DNA from: an uncultured Clostridia bacterium
Lineage (GTDB): Bacteria > Bacillota > Clostridia > Oscillospirales > Ruminococcaceae
Assembly: GCA_947089135.1 (NCBI GenBank)
Contig: CAMUJF010000003.1
Span: 104,823 to 168,822, forward strand
Length of the DNA stretch: 64,000 bases
Reading direction: 5' to 3'
Made by a program: the position numbers and the translations under genes. The notes beneath the pieces were generated by a model. The model saw only the letters and a list, made by a program, of their open reading frames with translations. It was not told the DNA's origin and searched no databases. Of the stretch, positions 42,779 through 51,208 are shown in pieces. Numbering within the stretch: position 1 is the stretch's first letter; each line of letters opens with the position of its first letter.

Positions 42779-43078
42779 ATGAATAATAAGCTTAAGGACG
42801 AACATATGGACGCGCTTTTCAAGGCTATTCTAACTCTTGAAAACACAGATGAGTGCTACAAATTTTTTGAGGATCTCTGTACGGTTCTGGAGCTTAAGGC
42901 TATGTCTCAGAGAATGCAGGTGGCCACAATGCTGGTTCAGAAAAGAGTTTACAGCGATATTGTTGCCGAGACCGGAGCAAGCACAGCTACTATCAGCCGC
43001 GTAAACAGAACGCTGAACTACGGCAGCGATGGTTATGCTCTCGTGTTTGACCGCCTTAAGGAAGAATCCGAAAAATGA
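42779..43078 (+). CDS. yerC: TrpR-like YerC/YecD regulator
   Basis: A 99-residue protein with the TrpR-like helix-turn-helix: LELKAMSQRMQVATMLVQKRVYSDIVAETGASTATISRVNR at residues 38-78. The operator and effector are unknown. The stop overlaps the next ATG by four bases (ATGA). Confidence 0.93.
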   Translation: MNNKLKDEHMDALFKAILTLENTDECYKFFEDLCTVLELKAMSQRMQVATMLVQKRVYSDIVAETGASTATISRVNRTLNYGSDGYALVFDRLKEESEK

Positions 43079-43824
43079 GCGGATACCACAGCTTTGCTTA
43101 TTTTTACGATGTGCTTACTGAAAATATTTCATACCGCAAAAGAGCAGAATATTTTGACTTGCTGATAAAAAAGCACGGCGGCAGGAAAAATATTCTGCTT
43201 GATCTTGCCTGCGGTACCGGCAGTCTGTCAGAGGCTTTCAGCGAAATGGGGTATGACGTTATCGGCGTGGACAGCTCTGAGGATATGCTTAATGCCGCTC
43301 TTGATAAGAAATTTGAAAGCGGACATAACATTCAGTATCTTTGTCAGGATATGACAAAGCTGGATATGTTCGGTACGATAGATGTTACAGTATGCGCTTT
43401 AGACGGCATAAATCATCTTTCAAGCCTTGCGGATATTGAAAAGACCTTTGAGCGTGTCTCGCTGTTCTGTGAACCGGAGGGGCTTTTTCTTTTTGATATA
43501 AACACACCATATAAGCATAAAAATATTCTTGGTGACAATACTTTTGTTTACGATCTTGACGGTATCTACTGTGTTTGGCAGAATTCTTACAGTAAAAAGG
43601 ACAACCGCGTGGATATGTCTTTGGACTTTTTTGAGCGTGATGAAAACGGTTTATATAGACGGTATGAGGACGGCTTTTCTGAAATTGCCTTTGATGAAAG
43701 CGTTATTGACGGACTTCTTGAAAAGTGCGGGTTTGAGATAGCGGGGAAGTACGATTACGATTCATTTGACCCGCCGAAAGATGACAGTGAAAAGTTGGTT
43801 TATGCTGCAAAAAAGGTACGCTGA
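43075..43824 (+). CDS. SAM-dependent methyltransferase, class I
   Basis: A 249-residue protein with motif I LLDLACGTGSLS near residue 41, GVDSSEDML near residue 62 and the motif VCALDGINHLS near residue 104, as in the YqeM/methyltransferase-25 type proteins. The substrate is unknown. It is translationally coupled to yerC (ATGA overlap). Confidence 0.87.
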   Translation: MSGYHSFAYFYDVLTENISYRKRAEYFDLLIKKHGGRKNILLDLACGTGSLSEAFSEMGYDVIGVDSSEDMLNAALDKKFESGHNIQYLCQDMTKLDMFGTIDVTVCALDGINHLSSLADIEKTFERVSLFCEPEGLFLFDINTPYKHKNILGDNTFVYDLDGIYCVWQNSYSKKDNRVDMSLDFFERDENGLYRRYEDGFSEIAFDESVIDGLLEKCGFEIAGKYDYDSFDPPKDDSEKLVYAAKKVR

Positions 43825-43864
43825 TATATTCCGAAAATATTAGATTACTAAAAGGATAAAAAAT

Positions 43865-44737
43865 ATGGCAAAAATAGTCAGAACAATTTCAAAAGACGCG
43901 TCTGTGGTTGCTTCTGCAATAGACGCTTTGGATATAGTTTCAGATATAGAGAGAATTCACAGAACGTCGGCAGTCGTTACGGCGGCTCTGGGTAGGCTGT
44001 CTATAGCTGCATCTTTGATAGGAAACGGTCTAAAGGGCGAAAACGATTCAGTTACAATACGCATGAACGGAGGAGGCGCAACCGGTATTCTCATAGCGGT
44101 CTCTGACAGCAGGGGAAACGTTAAATCCTATGTAGGAAACCCTATAGTGGAGCTTCCTTTGAACAAGTACGGAAAGCTTGACGTTTCCGGTGCGGTTGGT
44201 AAAGACGGCACTCTTTCCGTGGTCAAGGATTTGGGTCTGAAAGAGCCTTATGTGGGACAAGTCCCTATTGTGTCAGGAGAGATTGCCGAGGATATAGCAA
44301 GCTATTTTGCGGTAAGCGAACAAATTCCCACAGTATGCGGATTGGGCGTGCTTGTAAATCCGGATCTTACTGTAAAGGCTGCGGGAGGCTATCTGATACA
44401 GCTTCTGCCCTTTGCGGACGAGAGCTGCATAGATATTCTGGAAGCCAACGTAAACAAGCTTCCGCCTGTGACAACTATGCTGGATTCGGGAATGTCTGCG
44501 GAGGATATTGCCAAAAACGTTCTGGACGGTCTTGAGCCTGAGGTAATGGATTACTTTGACGTCAGCTATAAATGCGATTGCAGCAAAGAGCGCGTAGAGC
44601 GTGCCTTGGTAAGCCTCGGCAGGGAAGAGCTTGTCAAAATGGCTGAGGAACAGGATTCTACTGAGGTCTGCTGTCACTTCTGCGATAATAAGTATGTTTT
44701 TTCAAAAGACGAGATCATCGCTCTCAGCAAGAGATAA
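43865..44737 (+). CDS. hslO: Redox-regulated chaperone Hsp33
   Basis: Holdase activated by oxidation. The 290-residue protein has the zinc-binding cysteines CDC near residue 240 and CHFC near residue 274 (C-x-C ... C-x-x-C), preceded by the core domain with TVCGLGV and GGYLIQLLP near residues 157-180. Full length. Confidence 0.96.
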   Translation: MAKIVRTISKDASVVASAIDALDIVSDIERIHRTSAVVTAALGRLSIAASLIGNGLKGENDSVTIRMNGGGATGILIAVSDSRGNVKSYVGNPIVELPLNKYGKLDVSGAVGKDGTLSVVKDLGLKEPYVGQVPIVSGEIAEDIASYFAVSEQIPTVCGLGVLVNPDLTVKAAGGYLIQLLPFADESCIDILEANVNKLPPVTTMLDSGMSAEDIAKNVLDGLEPEVMDYFDVSYKCDCSKERVERALVSLGREELVKMAEEQDSTEVCCHFCDNKYVFSKDEIIALSKR

Positions 44738-44821
44738 AAAAGCGGCGGATATCGAGGTATAATTTTATAAGCTGAGCAAGGTGATCCTTTTTGCACGACT
44801 ATTATAGAATGGATTGTAGTA

Positions 44822-45535
44822 ATGGATTATAAAAAAATTATTAAAAAACTGAAGGAAAATGAACATCTTATAAGTATGACTCCTTTTGAGCGTATAGTGG
44901 AAGTCGGTTATTCGGCAGGAATGAACAGCGGTTCTACTGTTTTGGATTTATGCTGCGGGTATGGAGAAATGCTTAAAATATGGCATGAAGCGTTTGACAT
45001 TAAAGGAATTGGCGTAGACATTTGCGGTGAGTTTATTGAAGTCGGTAAAAAACGTATTGCAGATGAGGCTGTTTCAGACGTTACTCTTATTGAAGCGGAT
45101 ATTTTCAAATGGCAGACAGACGAAAGATTTGATTATGTATGCTTGTCGGGTGAGGATTTCGGCGGCTTTCAAAGCACTATCGAATTACTTGAAAAATATG
45201 TTAAGCCCAACGGCAAGCTGATTATTGGAACACGTTATTCAAAGGTTGAAGAGCCGCCCAAAGAGTTAATTGAATTTGAGGGAGAAACTCTTCCTCTGAC
45301 TGAAATTAACCGCATTATCCGCTCAAAAGACTACTACATAACCTCAATGGCTACCGATACGCAGGCAGAATGGGAGCGGTACATTATGTGGAGTGCAAAA
45401 CGGCATTTAAACGATTTGAGAAAATCTCCAGAAAATCAGTCGCTCTGCGAATGGTGTGATAAATGGTATGATATGTACTTTAACTATCGCAGACCTTATG
45501 AGGGATATGTAACAGTTGTAATTGAAAAATTATAA
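44822..45535 (+). CDS. SAM-dependent methyltransferase
   Basis: A 237-residue protein with motif I VLDLCCGYGEML near residue 40 and IGVDICGEFIEVGKKR near residue 62. The C-terminal part (residues 165-237, WERYIMWSAKRHLNDL) resembles small-molecule methyltransferases of Clostridia. The substrate is unknown. No strong ribosome site is seen. A terminator follows six bases after the stop. Confidence 0.82.
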   Translation: MDYKKIIKKLKENEHLISMTPFERIVEVGYSAGMNSGSTVLDLCCGYGEMLKIWHEAFDIKGIGVDICGEFIEVGKKRIADEAVSDVTLIEADIFKWQTDERFDYVCLSGEDFGGFQSTIELLEKYVKPNGKLIIGTRYSKVEEPPKELIEFEGETLPLTEINRIIRSKDYYITSMATDTQAEWERYIMWSAKRHLNDLRKSPENQSLCEWCDKWYDMYFNYRRPYEGYVTVVIEKL

Positions 45536-45540
45536 TTGAT

Positions 45541-45572
45541 AAAAACCCGTCGGAATTGAAACCGGCGGGTTT
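45541..45572 (+). terminator. Terminator after the methyltransferase gene
   Basis: AAAACCCG-TCGG, an eight-base loop and CCGG-CGGGTTTT form a long stem. The 175 bases from here to the dCMP deaminase gene hold no other feature I can support. Confidence 0.85.
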
Positions 45573-45747
45573 TCTACGTTAATAGTAATATTATCAGTTG
45601 ATGTGATTTGGGCGTTGCTCGAACAAATAGCGAGTGCAGAGAGAACGGCTGTCCTTAGAAGAGTGCCTGTACTTCTGATATTACCTTAAATGGGTGATGT
45701 CATAAGCAGTACTTCTTTATCACACTTCACTTCTTATTTTTTAAGCT

Positions 45748-46245
45748 TCAGTATCCTGCCGTACCTTCAATTGAGTCGTCCTTATCTATCCAGCTCTCAA
45801 CGTTGATAGTGGTGTATGTATCCTTGGTATTTCGGATTATGACCGTGGAAATACCTGCGTTTATTATCATTCTTTTGCACATAGAGCAAGGTTCAACATC
45901 GCCGTAAAGTTCTCCTGTCTTTGCGTCGTGGCAGGCGAGATAGAGAGTTGCTCCCAACATATCGTTTCTGTCGGCGGCAATAATCGCGTTTGCCTCGGCG
46001 TGTACGCTTCTGCAAAGTTCATACCGCTGTCCCTTTGGGACGTTCAGCTTTTCGCGGGTGCAGTAACCTAAGTCCACACAATTGGCTCTTCCACGTGGAG
46101 CACCTACATATCCTGTGGAAACGATACGGTCGTTGCTTACGATTATCGCGCCGAAGTTGCGGCGGATACAGGTACCGCGTTCAAGAACGGTTTCTGCAAT
46201 ATCGAGGTAGTAATTTATTTTATCACGTCTTTTGTAGATTTCCAT
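45748..46245 (-). CDS. dCMP deaminase (ComEB-type)
   Basis: Deaminates dCMP to dUMP for dTMP synthesis. The 165-residue protein has CIRRNFGAIIV near residue 26, the zinc motif HAEANAII near residue 82 and PCSMCKRMI near residue 118. Full length. GAAAGGA lies upstream on its strand. Confidence 0.95.
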   Translation of the reverse strand: MEIYKRRDKINYYLDIAETVLERGTCIRRNFGAIIVSNDRIVSTGYVGAPRGRANCVDLGYCTREKLNVPKGQRYELCRSVHAEANAIIAADRNDMLGATLYLACHDAKTGELYGDVEPCSMCKRMIINAGISTVIIRNTKDTYTTINVESWIDKDDSIEGTAGY

Positions 46246-46281
46246 AACAGTCGTTCCTTTCGCAAGATTATCACTATATTA

Positions 46282-46310
46282 GTTATAGCAGATTTTGAGG
46301 AAATATGCAA
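46282..46310 (-). promoter_or_regulatory. Promoter of the dCMP deaminase gene
   Basis: On the minus strand, TTGCAT and TATAAC with a 17-base spacer. Confidence 0.6.
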
Positions 46311-46421
46311 GTGCTTTTATAAATTTTATAAGCTTTTATCTGATATTTTTTGACGGTAATATTTCGTCCGTTTGTATACAGTATGTCCAATTATTGTAAG
46401 CGACTTTGTGAAAAACATATA

Positions 46422-46446
46422 ATATTTAATGATTATCATTAAATAT
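46422..46446. promoter_or_regulatory. Fur-box-like palindromic operator
   Basis: A perfect 12-1-12 palindrome, ATATTTAATGAT-T-ATCATTAAATAT, ends three bases before the -35 of the DUF2975 operon promoter. Its core, TAATGATNATCATTA, fits the Fur-family consensus. No Fur-type regulator gene lies in the window. Confidence 0.6.
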
Positions 46447-46449
46447 ATA

Positions 46450-46478
46450 TTGACAAGCATAAATTAAAATGTTATACT
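46450..46478 (+). promoter_or_regulatory. Promoter of the DUF2975 operon
   Basis: TTGACA and TATACT with a 17-base spacer, next to the palindrome at 46422-46446. Confidence 0.85.
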
Positions 46479-46522
46479 ATAACTACAGTAAGCTTACAAT
46501 AATTGTATTCGGAGGAGATATT

Positions 46523-47038
46523 ATGAAACAGTTAACCCAAAACAAATCTCAAAGCTTTAAAAAGGTGTGTGGAAGGATACACGCCGCGTCGGTAATATTT
46601 CTTGCTCTCGAAATAATATTTGTGGCTGTTTATCTACTTGGATTGACGGGAATAGATACTATGTGGACTGGCAACATCTGGGAGACTATACCCGAGCTTA
46701 TCCGAACGGCAGCGATGTTGGTGATGTTCAATTATATGCGGCTTATTTTCGGACAGCTCAGTCACTCAGAAACGCCGTTCCTGCCGGAAGTACCGCGCAG
46801 AATGAAAGCTATAGCCTATACGCTGATAATCGGCGGCGGAGCCTACTGGACAGCCGGATTTGCCGTATTCGGTCCGCTTCAATATTTTGCCGCGATTCCC
46901 ACAGCTATTGGAATAGATATTGCGGGAATATCTGTTTTTGGCGTTTTGTTTATTATGTTCGGCTGTGTGATATGGGGTATATCCTATATATTTGAAAGAG
47001 GCTGCGAATTGCAGCGGGAATCGGATGAGACTTTGTAA
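46523..47038 (+). CDS. DUF2975-type membrane protein (first copy)
   Basis: A 171-residue, four-helix membrane protein that ends ISYIFERGCELQRESDETL, the tail of DUF2975 proteins, which usually precede a small YozG-like XRE regulator. Such pairs are common but uncharacterised; a membrane sensor that controls its regulator is a guess. The start at 46523 has GGAGGAG upstream. The following gene is a paralogue. Confidence 0.78.
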   Translation: MKQLTQNKSQSFKKVCGRIHAASVIFLALEIIFVAVYLLGLTGIDTMWTGNIWETIPELIRTAAMLVMFNYMRLIFGQLSHSETPFLPEVPRRMKAIAYTLIIGGGAYWTAGFAVFGPLQYFAAIPTAIGIDIAGISVFGVLFIMFGCVIWGISYIFERGCELQRESDETL

Positions 47039-47055
47039 TTTGAGGGGGACTTGCT

Positions 47056-47593
47056 ATGAAAAAGTCAACGGAACAAATAAAGGAAATTATGAGAGAAAAT
47101 ATACCCGAGGAATTGAAAAATATCAAGATACAGATAAAAAGTGTAATCAAGATTATAAAAATCTTTATGTTCATAATGATAGGTTGCACTGTCATATTTT
47201 TTGCGGACAGCATTATTAATGCGGTGAATTATGCAGGAGAACCGAACCACGAAGCGGCAAACAAGCTCGGTGAAAGTATTCTTTCTTTAATATCCTCTGC
47301 GGCATGGCTGATAGTGACCGCAATATGCAAAAATACTTTTTCTGAAATAGATAAAAGCAGTACGCCGTTTATTCCGCAGGTGCCGAAGGGAATAAGGAAA
47401 ATAGCTGCGGCGATAATCATAATGTTTCTTATTTCAGCTGCGGAACAGCTTTTGTATCCTATATTTACGGGTACAGAACCGAAGCTTATTATTGACGGGA
47501 CAAATCTGATTTTTGTAAGCATACTGATTCTGCTAAGCTTATATATTCGACTACGGTTGCAAGCTTCAGCAGGAATCGGACGAAACGCTTTAG
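47056..47593 (+). pseudogene. DUF2975-type membrane gene (second copy) with a frameshift near 47539
   Basis: A four-helix membrane protein related to the previous one. In the starting frame it runs on into the downstream regulator, giving an artificial fusion. In the +1 frame after 47539, however, codons read YIFDYGCKLQQESDETL and stop at 47591-47593, the exact paralogue ending. A single extra T within AGCTTATATA at 47539-47540 would explain this. It is either a true frameshift, an assembly error, or (less likely) recoding. The membrane part is otherwise intact. Confidence 0.8.
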
Positions 47594-47628
47594 GAGGCAG
47601 CTTCAATATGATTTTAAGGAGGAACCTT

Positions 47629-47859
47629 ATGAGTATAATCCTGCGGCTCGACCGCGTTATGGCGGACAGAAAAATGTCCCTGAATGAGCTTGCCGAAAAA
47701 GTGGGCATAAGCAATGTCAACCTCTCCAACCTGAAAACCGGTAAAGTAAAGGCAATTCGGTTTTCAACGCTGGAAGCTATATGCGACGTTCTTGACTGTC
47801 AGCCGGGCGATATTCTGGAGTACAGCAGAGATAACAGCGACAAAAAGGACTTGCCATAA
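47629..47859 (+). CDS. Small XRE family regulator (YozG-like)
   Basis: A 76-residue helix-turn-helix protein: MSLNELAEKVGISNVNLSNLKTG at residues 16-38 is the DNA-binding part, then AIRFSTLEAICDVLDCQPGDILEY. It has its own AAGGAGG seven bases upstream of ATG 47629, which argues against it being the end of a longer fused protein. It belongs with the DUF2975 genes and probably controls their promoter. Confidence 0.85.
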   Translation: MSIILRLDRVMADRKMSLNELAEKVGISNVNLSNLKTGKVKAIRFSTLEAICDVLDCQPGDILEYSRDNSDKKDLP

Positions 47860-47879
47860 TTTTATAAATGTGGTATAAT
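47851..47879 (+). promoter_or_regulatory. Promoter of tex
   Basis: TTGCCA and TATAAT with a 17-base spacer overlap the end of the XRE gene. Confidence 0.7.
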
Positions 47880-47882
47880 ATT

Positions 47883-47909
47883 AGGGTGGAAATTTACAGT
47901 TTCCGCCCT
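47883..47909 (+). terminator. Hairpin between the XRE gene and tex
   Basis: AGGGTGGAAA pairs with TTTCCGCCCT with a seven-base loop. No long T-run follows, so it may be a weak terminator of the upstream operon or a 5' stem on the tex mRNA. Confidence 0.5.
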
Positions 47910-47938
47910 ATCACTGTTATACCGAAAGGGAGATTTTT

Positions 47939-50119
47939 TTGAACATTAATGAGACCCTTGCCAAAGAGTTTAAGCTCAGGCAGGAGCAGATCGACAACAC
48001 CGTTTCGCTTATCGACGACGGTAAGACTATTCCGTTTATCGCACGCTACCGCAAGGAGCTGACAGGCTCGCTTGACGACCAGCTTTTGCGCGAAATATTT
48101 GACAGACTTACTTATTTGCGCAATCTCGAAAAGCGTAAGGAGGAAGTTTCTGCGTCCATTGCCGAACAGGGCAAGATGACCGATGAGATTGCGGCGGCTA
48201 TCGAAAAAGCTTCCGCACTTGTTGAAGTTGAGGATATTTACCGTCCTTTCAAGCCCAAGCGCAAGACTCGCGGTTCTGTGGCAAGAGAGAGAGGACTTGA
48301 ACCTCTTGCGGAATTTATCATGGCGCAGAATATTGCCGATGACCCTAATGCCGAGGCGGAAAATTACGTCGATCCGGAAAAGGACATACCCGATGTAGCT
48401 GCGGCTTTGCAGGGCGCTATGGATATTATTGCCGAGGATATTTCCGATGATGCGGAACTCCGCAAAACGCTTCGTGCAATGATAACTAAAGAGGGTATGG
48501 TGTCCTCGAAAGCGGCAGACCCGGAGGAAGAAACCGTTTATTCAAACTATTACGATTTTTCAGAGCCTGTGTTCAGGATAGCAGGACACCGTGTTCTTGC
48601 CATAGACAGGGGAGAGCGTGAGGACAAGCTGAAAGTGAGCGTAGCCGTTCCGGATGGCAGAGGAGAAAAAATTGTTACGGACAAATATGTTAAGAATGAT
48701 TCTCCCTGCGGAGAGCTTGTTAAAGCCGCCGCTGTTGATGGTTATGGACGGCTTATTTTTCCGTCGGTTGAGCGCGAGATACGTGCCGACCTTACCTCAA
48801 AAGCCTGCGAAGCGGCGATAAAGGTGTTTGCGTCAAATCTGCGCCAGCTTCTTATGCAGCCGCCTATCAAGGGACGTGTCGTTCTCGGTCTTGATCCCGG
48901 ATACCGTACAGGCTGCAAGCTTGCTGTTGTTGACGATACCGGAAAGGTCCTTGATACCGGCGTAGCTTATATTACCACAGGTGAGCAGCGTAAAATAGAA
49001 CAGGGTAAAGTTCTGGTAAAAAATCTAATTCAGAAGTACGGCGTTTCTATTATTGCTATCGGAAACGGAACGGCTTCCCGCGAATCGGAGGCTTTTGTTG
49101 CTGATCTTATCAAGGAGCTTCCCGAAAAGGTGTCCTATATGGTGGTGTCCGAAGCGGGAGCTTCGGTTTATTCAGCTTCAAAGCTGGCAGCTGATGAATT
49201 CCCTGAATACGACGTGTCGTTGAGAAGCGCGGTTTCTATTGCCCGCCGTATGCAGGATCCTCTCGCGGAGCTTGTTAAGATTGACCCGAAAGCTATCGGC
49301 GTTGGTCAGTATCAGCACGATATGCCTAAAGCGCGTATGGACGAAGCTCTTACCGGCGTTGTTGAGGATTGCGTAAATACTGTCGGCGTTGACCTGAATA
49401 CAGCTTCTCATTCGCTGCTGTCCTATATTTCGGGTATCAGTTCGGCAGTTGCGAAAAATATCGTTGCATACCGGGAGGAGAACGGTTCTTTTACTGACAG
49501 AAAGCAGCTTCTTAAAGTGTCAAAGCTTGGACCGAAAGCCTTTGAACAGTGCGCGGGATTTCTTCGCGTACACGTAGGAAAAAACCCGTTGGACAACACT
49601 GCCGTTCACCCAGAAAGCTACGAAGCGGCGCAGAAGATTATTGATCGCTGCGGATTTTCAATAGCAGACTTGAAGAACGGAGGTCTTACAGAGATATCTG
49701 AGGTAGCGCGTAAGATCGGAGTACCGAATATTGCAGACGGAGCAGGTATAGGCGTTCCTACGGTTACGGACATTCTTAAAGAGCTTGCAAAGCCAGGGCG
49801 TGATCCGAGGGACGAGCTTCCTCCTCCGCTTTTGAGAAGCGGCGATGTTATGGAGCTGAAAGACCTGAAGCCCGGTATGGAGCTTATGGGTACCGTGCGC
49901 AATATTGTGGATTTCGGCTGTTTTGTGGATATAGGCGTCCACGAGGACGGACTGGTGCATATTTCCAGAATATGCGACCGCTATATCAAGCACCCGCTTG
50001 AAGCGGTCAAGGTGGGCGAGGTTGTCAAGGTGTGGGTGCTTGATGTTGATATGAAGCGTAAGAGAATATCCCTTACCATGCGACCTGACCAAAAAAATTC
50101 TACTGTTTCATCTAAATAG
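47939..50119 (+). CDS. tex: Tex/YqgF-domain RNA-binding transcription accessory protein
   Basis: The 726-residue protein has the Tex order: N-terminal helical domain, the YqgF-like nuclease fold (VVLGLDPGYRTGCKLAVVD near residue 318), the helix-hairpin-helix repeats (LKVSKLGPKAFEQCAGFLRV near residue 522) and the C-terminal S1 domain (GTVRNIVDFGCFVDIGVHEDGLVH near residue 651). It acts in transcription and RNA or DNA handling. The start is TTG at 47939, with AAAGGGAG upstream. Confidence 0.96.
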   Translation: MNINETLAKEFKLRQEQIDNTVSLIDDGKTIPFIARYRKELTGSLDDQLLREIFDRLTYLRNLEKRKEEVSASIAEQGKMTDEIAAAIEKASALVEVEDIYRPFKPKRKTRGSVARERGLEPLAEFIMAQNIADDPNAEAENYVDPEKDIPDVAAALQGAMDIIAEDISDDAELRKTLRAMITKEGMVSSKAADPEEETVYSNYYDFSEPVFRIAGHRVLAIDRGEREDKLKVSVAVPDGRGEKIVTDKYVKNDSPCGELVKAAAVDGYGRLIFPSVEREIRADLTSKACEAAIKVFASNLRQLLMQPPIKGRVVLGLDPGYRTGCKLAVVDDTGKVLDTGVAYITTGEQRKIEQGKVLVKNLIQKYGVSIIAIGNGTASRESEAFVADLIKELPEKVSYMVVSEAGASVYSASKLAADEFPEYDVSLRSAVSIARRMQDPLAELVKIDPKAIGVGQYQHDMPKARMDEALTGVVEDCVNTVGVDLNTASHSLLSYISGISSAVAKNIVAYREENGSFTDRKQLLKVSKLGPKAFEQCAGFLRVHVGKNPLDNTAVHPESYEAAQKIIDRCGFSIADLKNGGLTEISEVARKIGVPNIADGAGIGVPTVTDILKELAKPGRDPRDELPPPLLRSGDVMELKDLKPGMELMGTVRNIVDFGCFVDIGVHEDGLVHISRICDRYIKHPLEAVKVGEVVKVWVLDVDMKRKRISLTMRPDQKNSTVSSK

Positions 50120-50284
50120 ATTTGTTCTGCAAGATTATTTTTGTGCAGTATGACGGTTGAGGTTTAAAGACTTTTTGCAGCATCTACTGCATATGTAAAA
50201 TTTGCCGAAAATAAAAAGGCATTTCAAAAGAATATTTTAGCATTTTTCATAAATATTAACAGAATATTATAGTACTTTTGAAAT

Positions 50285-50313
50285 TTGCTTATACTGCATA
50301 ACGCGGGTATAAT
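50285..50313 (+). promoter_or_regulatory. Promoter of the ECF component and GH26 genes
   Basis: TTGCTT and TATAAT with a 17-base spacer. The 224-base gap after tex holds nothing else I can support. Confidence 0.7.
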
Positions 50314-50343
50314 AAAAGCATAAATTTCAAGGGGGTACTTATA

Positions 50344-51153
50344 ATGAACAGCACAGTATCGCATCAGCGAAGCAGAATTTACAGAATGGTTGCCGTGGGT
50401 CTTATGGCAGCTTTGGTTTACGCGGGAAACTATATGTCTATCCCGCTTGCAAACGAAACAAGGATACACATAGGCAACTCAATGTGTTTACTTGCGGGAC
50501 TTCTTTTCGGCGGTGTGAACGGAGGATTATCCTCTGGAATCGGAGGCGCTTTGTACGACCTGTTTAACCCGCTCTATACGCTTTCCGCGCCGTATACCTT
50601 TTTTTCCAAGTTTTCTATGGGCTTGGCAGCGGGGAAGTTGAACCGCTCAGGAATAAAAAACGAGCCGGCAAGAGCGGTTATTGCCGCTGTTGTCGGGCAG
50701 CTTGTTTACATTGTTCTTTATCTCGGCAAGTCCTTTGCAACTCAGCTTATTCTCGGAAATCCCTTTCAGACGGCGTCTGCCGTTATGCTGGAAAAAGCTG
50801 CGGCGTCTTTTATAAACGGAGCTATTGCCGTTGTTGTTTCAGTACCGCTTTATCTTGCGTTGAAAAAGGCTCTGCACGCTTCGGGATTCGGACATATGAT
50901 AGAGGCAAGACCAGAAAGCAAGGGATACTTCAATCCGCTTACTACAGCTCTTACGGTTTTTGCGCTTGTTGTTACAGCGGGCTTTGCCGTACGTCTTTCT
51001 GCTGACGGAAAGATAAAGGATGCGCAGGCTAAAAGAGAAGCCGCATATCAGGAACAAATTGACGAGCTTACTGAAAGGCTTGATTATCTTTATGAAACTA
51101 TGGGCGTTGAACCGCCTGTAAACGCCGAGGAGGACGCTTTGACGGACAAATGA
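50344..51153 (+). CDS. ECF transporter S component with a C-terminal coiled-coil extension
   Basis: A 269-residue protein. Six membrane helices (about 13-195) carry the S-component signature GNSMCLLAGLLFGGVNGGLSSGIGGALYDLF at residues 43-73. S components bind a vitamin or metal precursor for an ECF energy-coupling module, which is encoded elsewhere. The C-terminal 60 residues after an extra helix (VVTAGFAVRLS) form a charged coiled-coil (AKREAAYQEQIDELTERLDYL), which is unusual. It lies 55 bases before the GH26 gene. Confidence 0.86.
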   Translation: MNSTVSHQRSRIYRMVAVGLMAALVYAGNYMSIPLANETRIHIGNSMCLLAGLLFGGVNGGLSSGIGGALYDLFNPLYTLSAPYTFFSKFSMGLAAGKLNRSGIKNEPARAVIAAVVGQLVYIVLYLGKSFATQLILGNPFQTASAVMLEKAAASFINGAIAVVVSVPLYLALKKALHASGFGHMIEARPESKGYFNPLTTALTVFALVVTAGFAVRLSADGKIKDAQAKREAAYQEQIDELTERLDYLYETMGVEPPVNAEEDALTDK

Positions 51154-51208
51154 TACAGTCCGGCTTAGTGATTAATTTCCTCCGAAGCAAAATAAAAGGA
51201 GGAATATT

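Noticed and set aside
47056..47859. One gene coding a membrane protein fused to an XRE regulator
   Set aside because: The paralogue ending appears in the shifted frame and the regulator has its own ribosome site, so a frameshift fits better.
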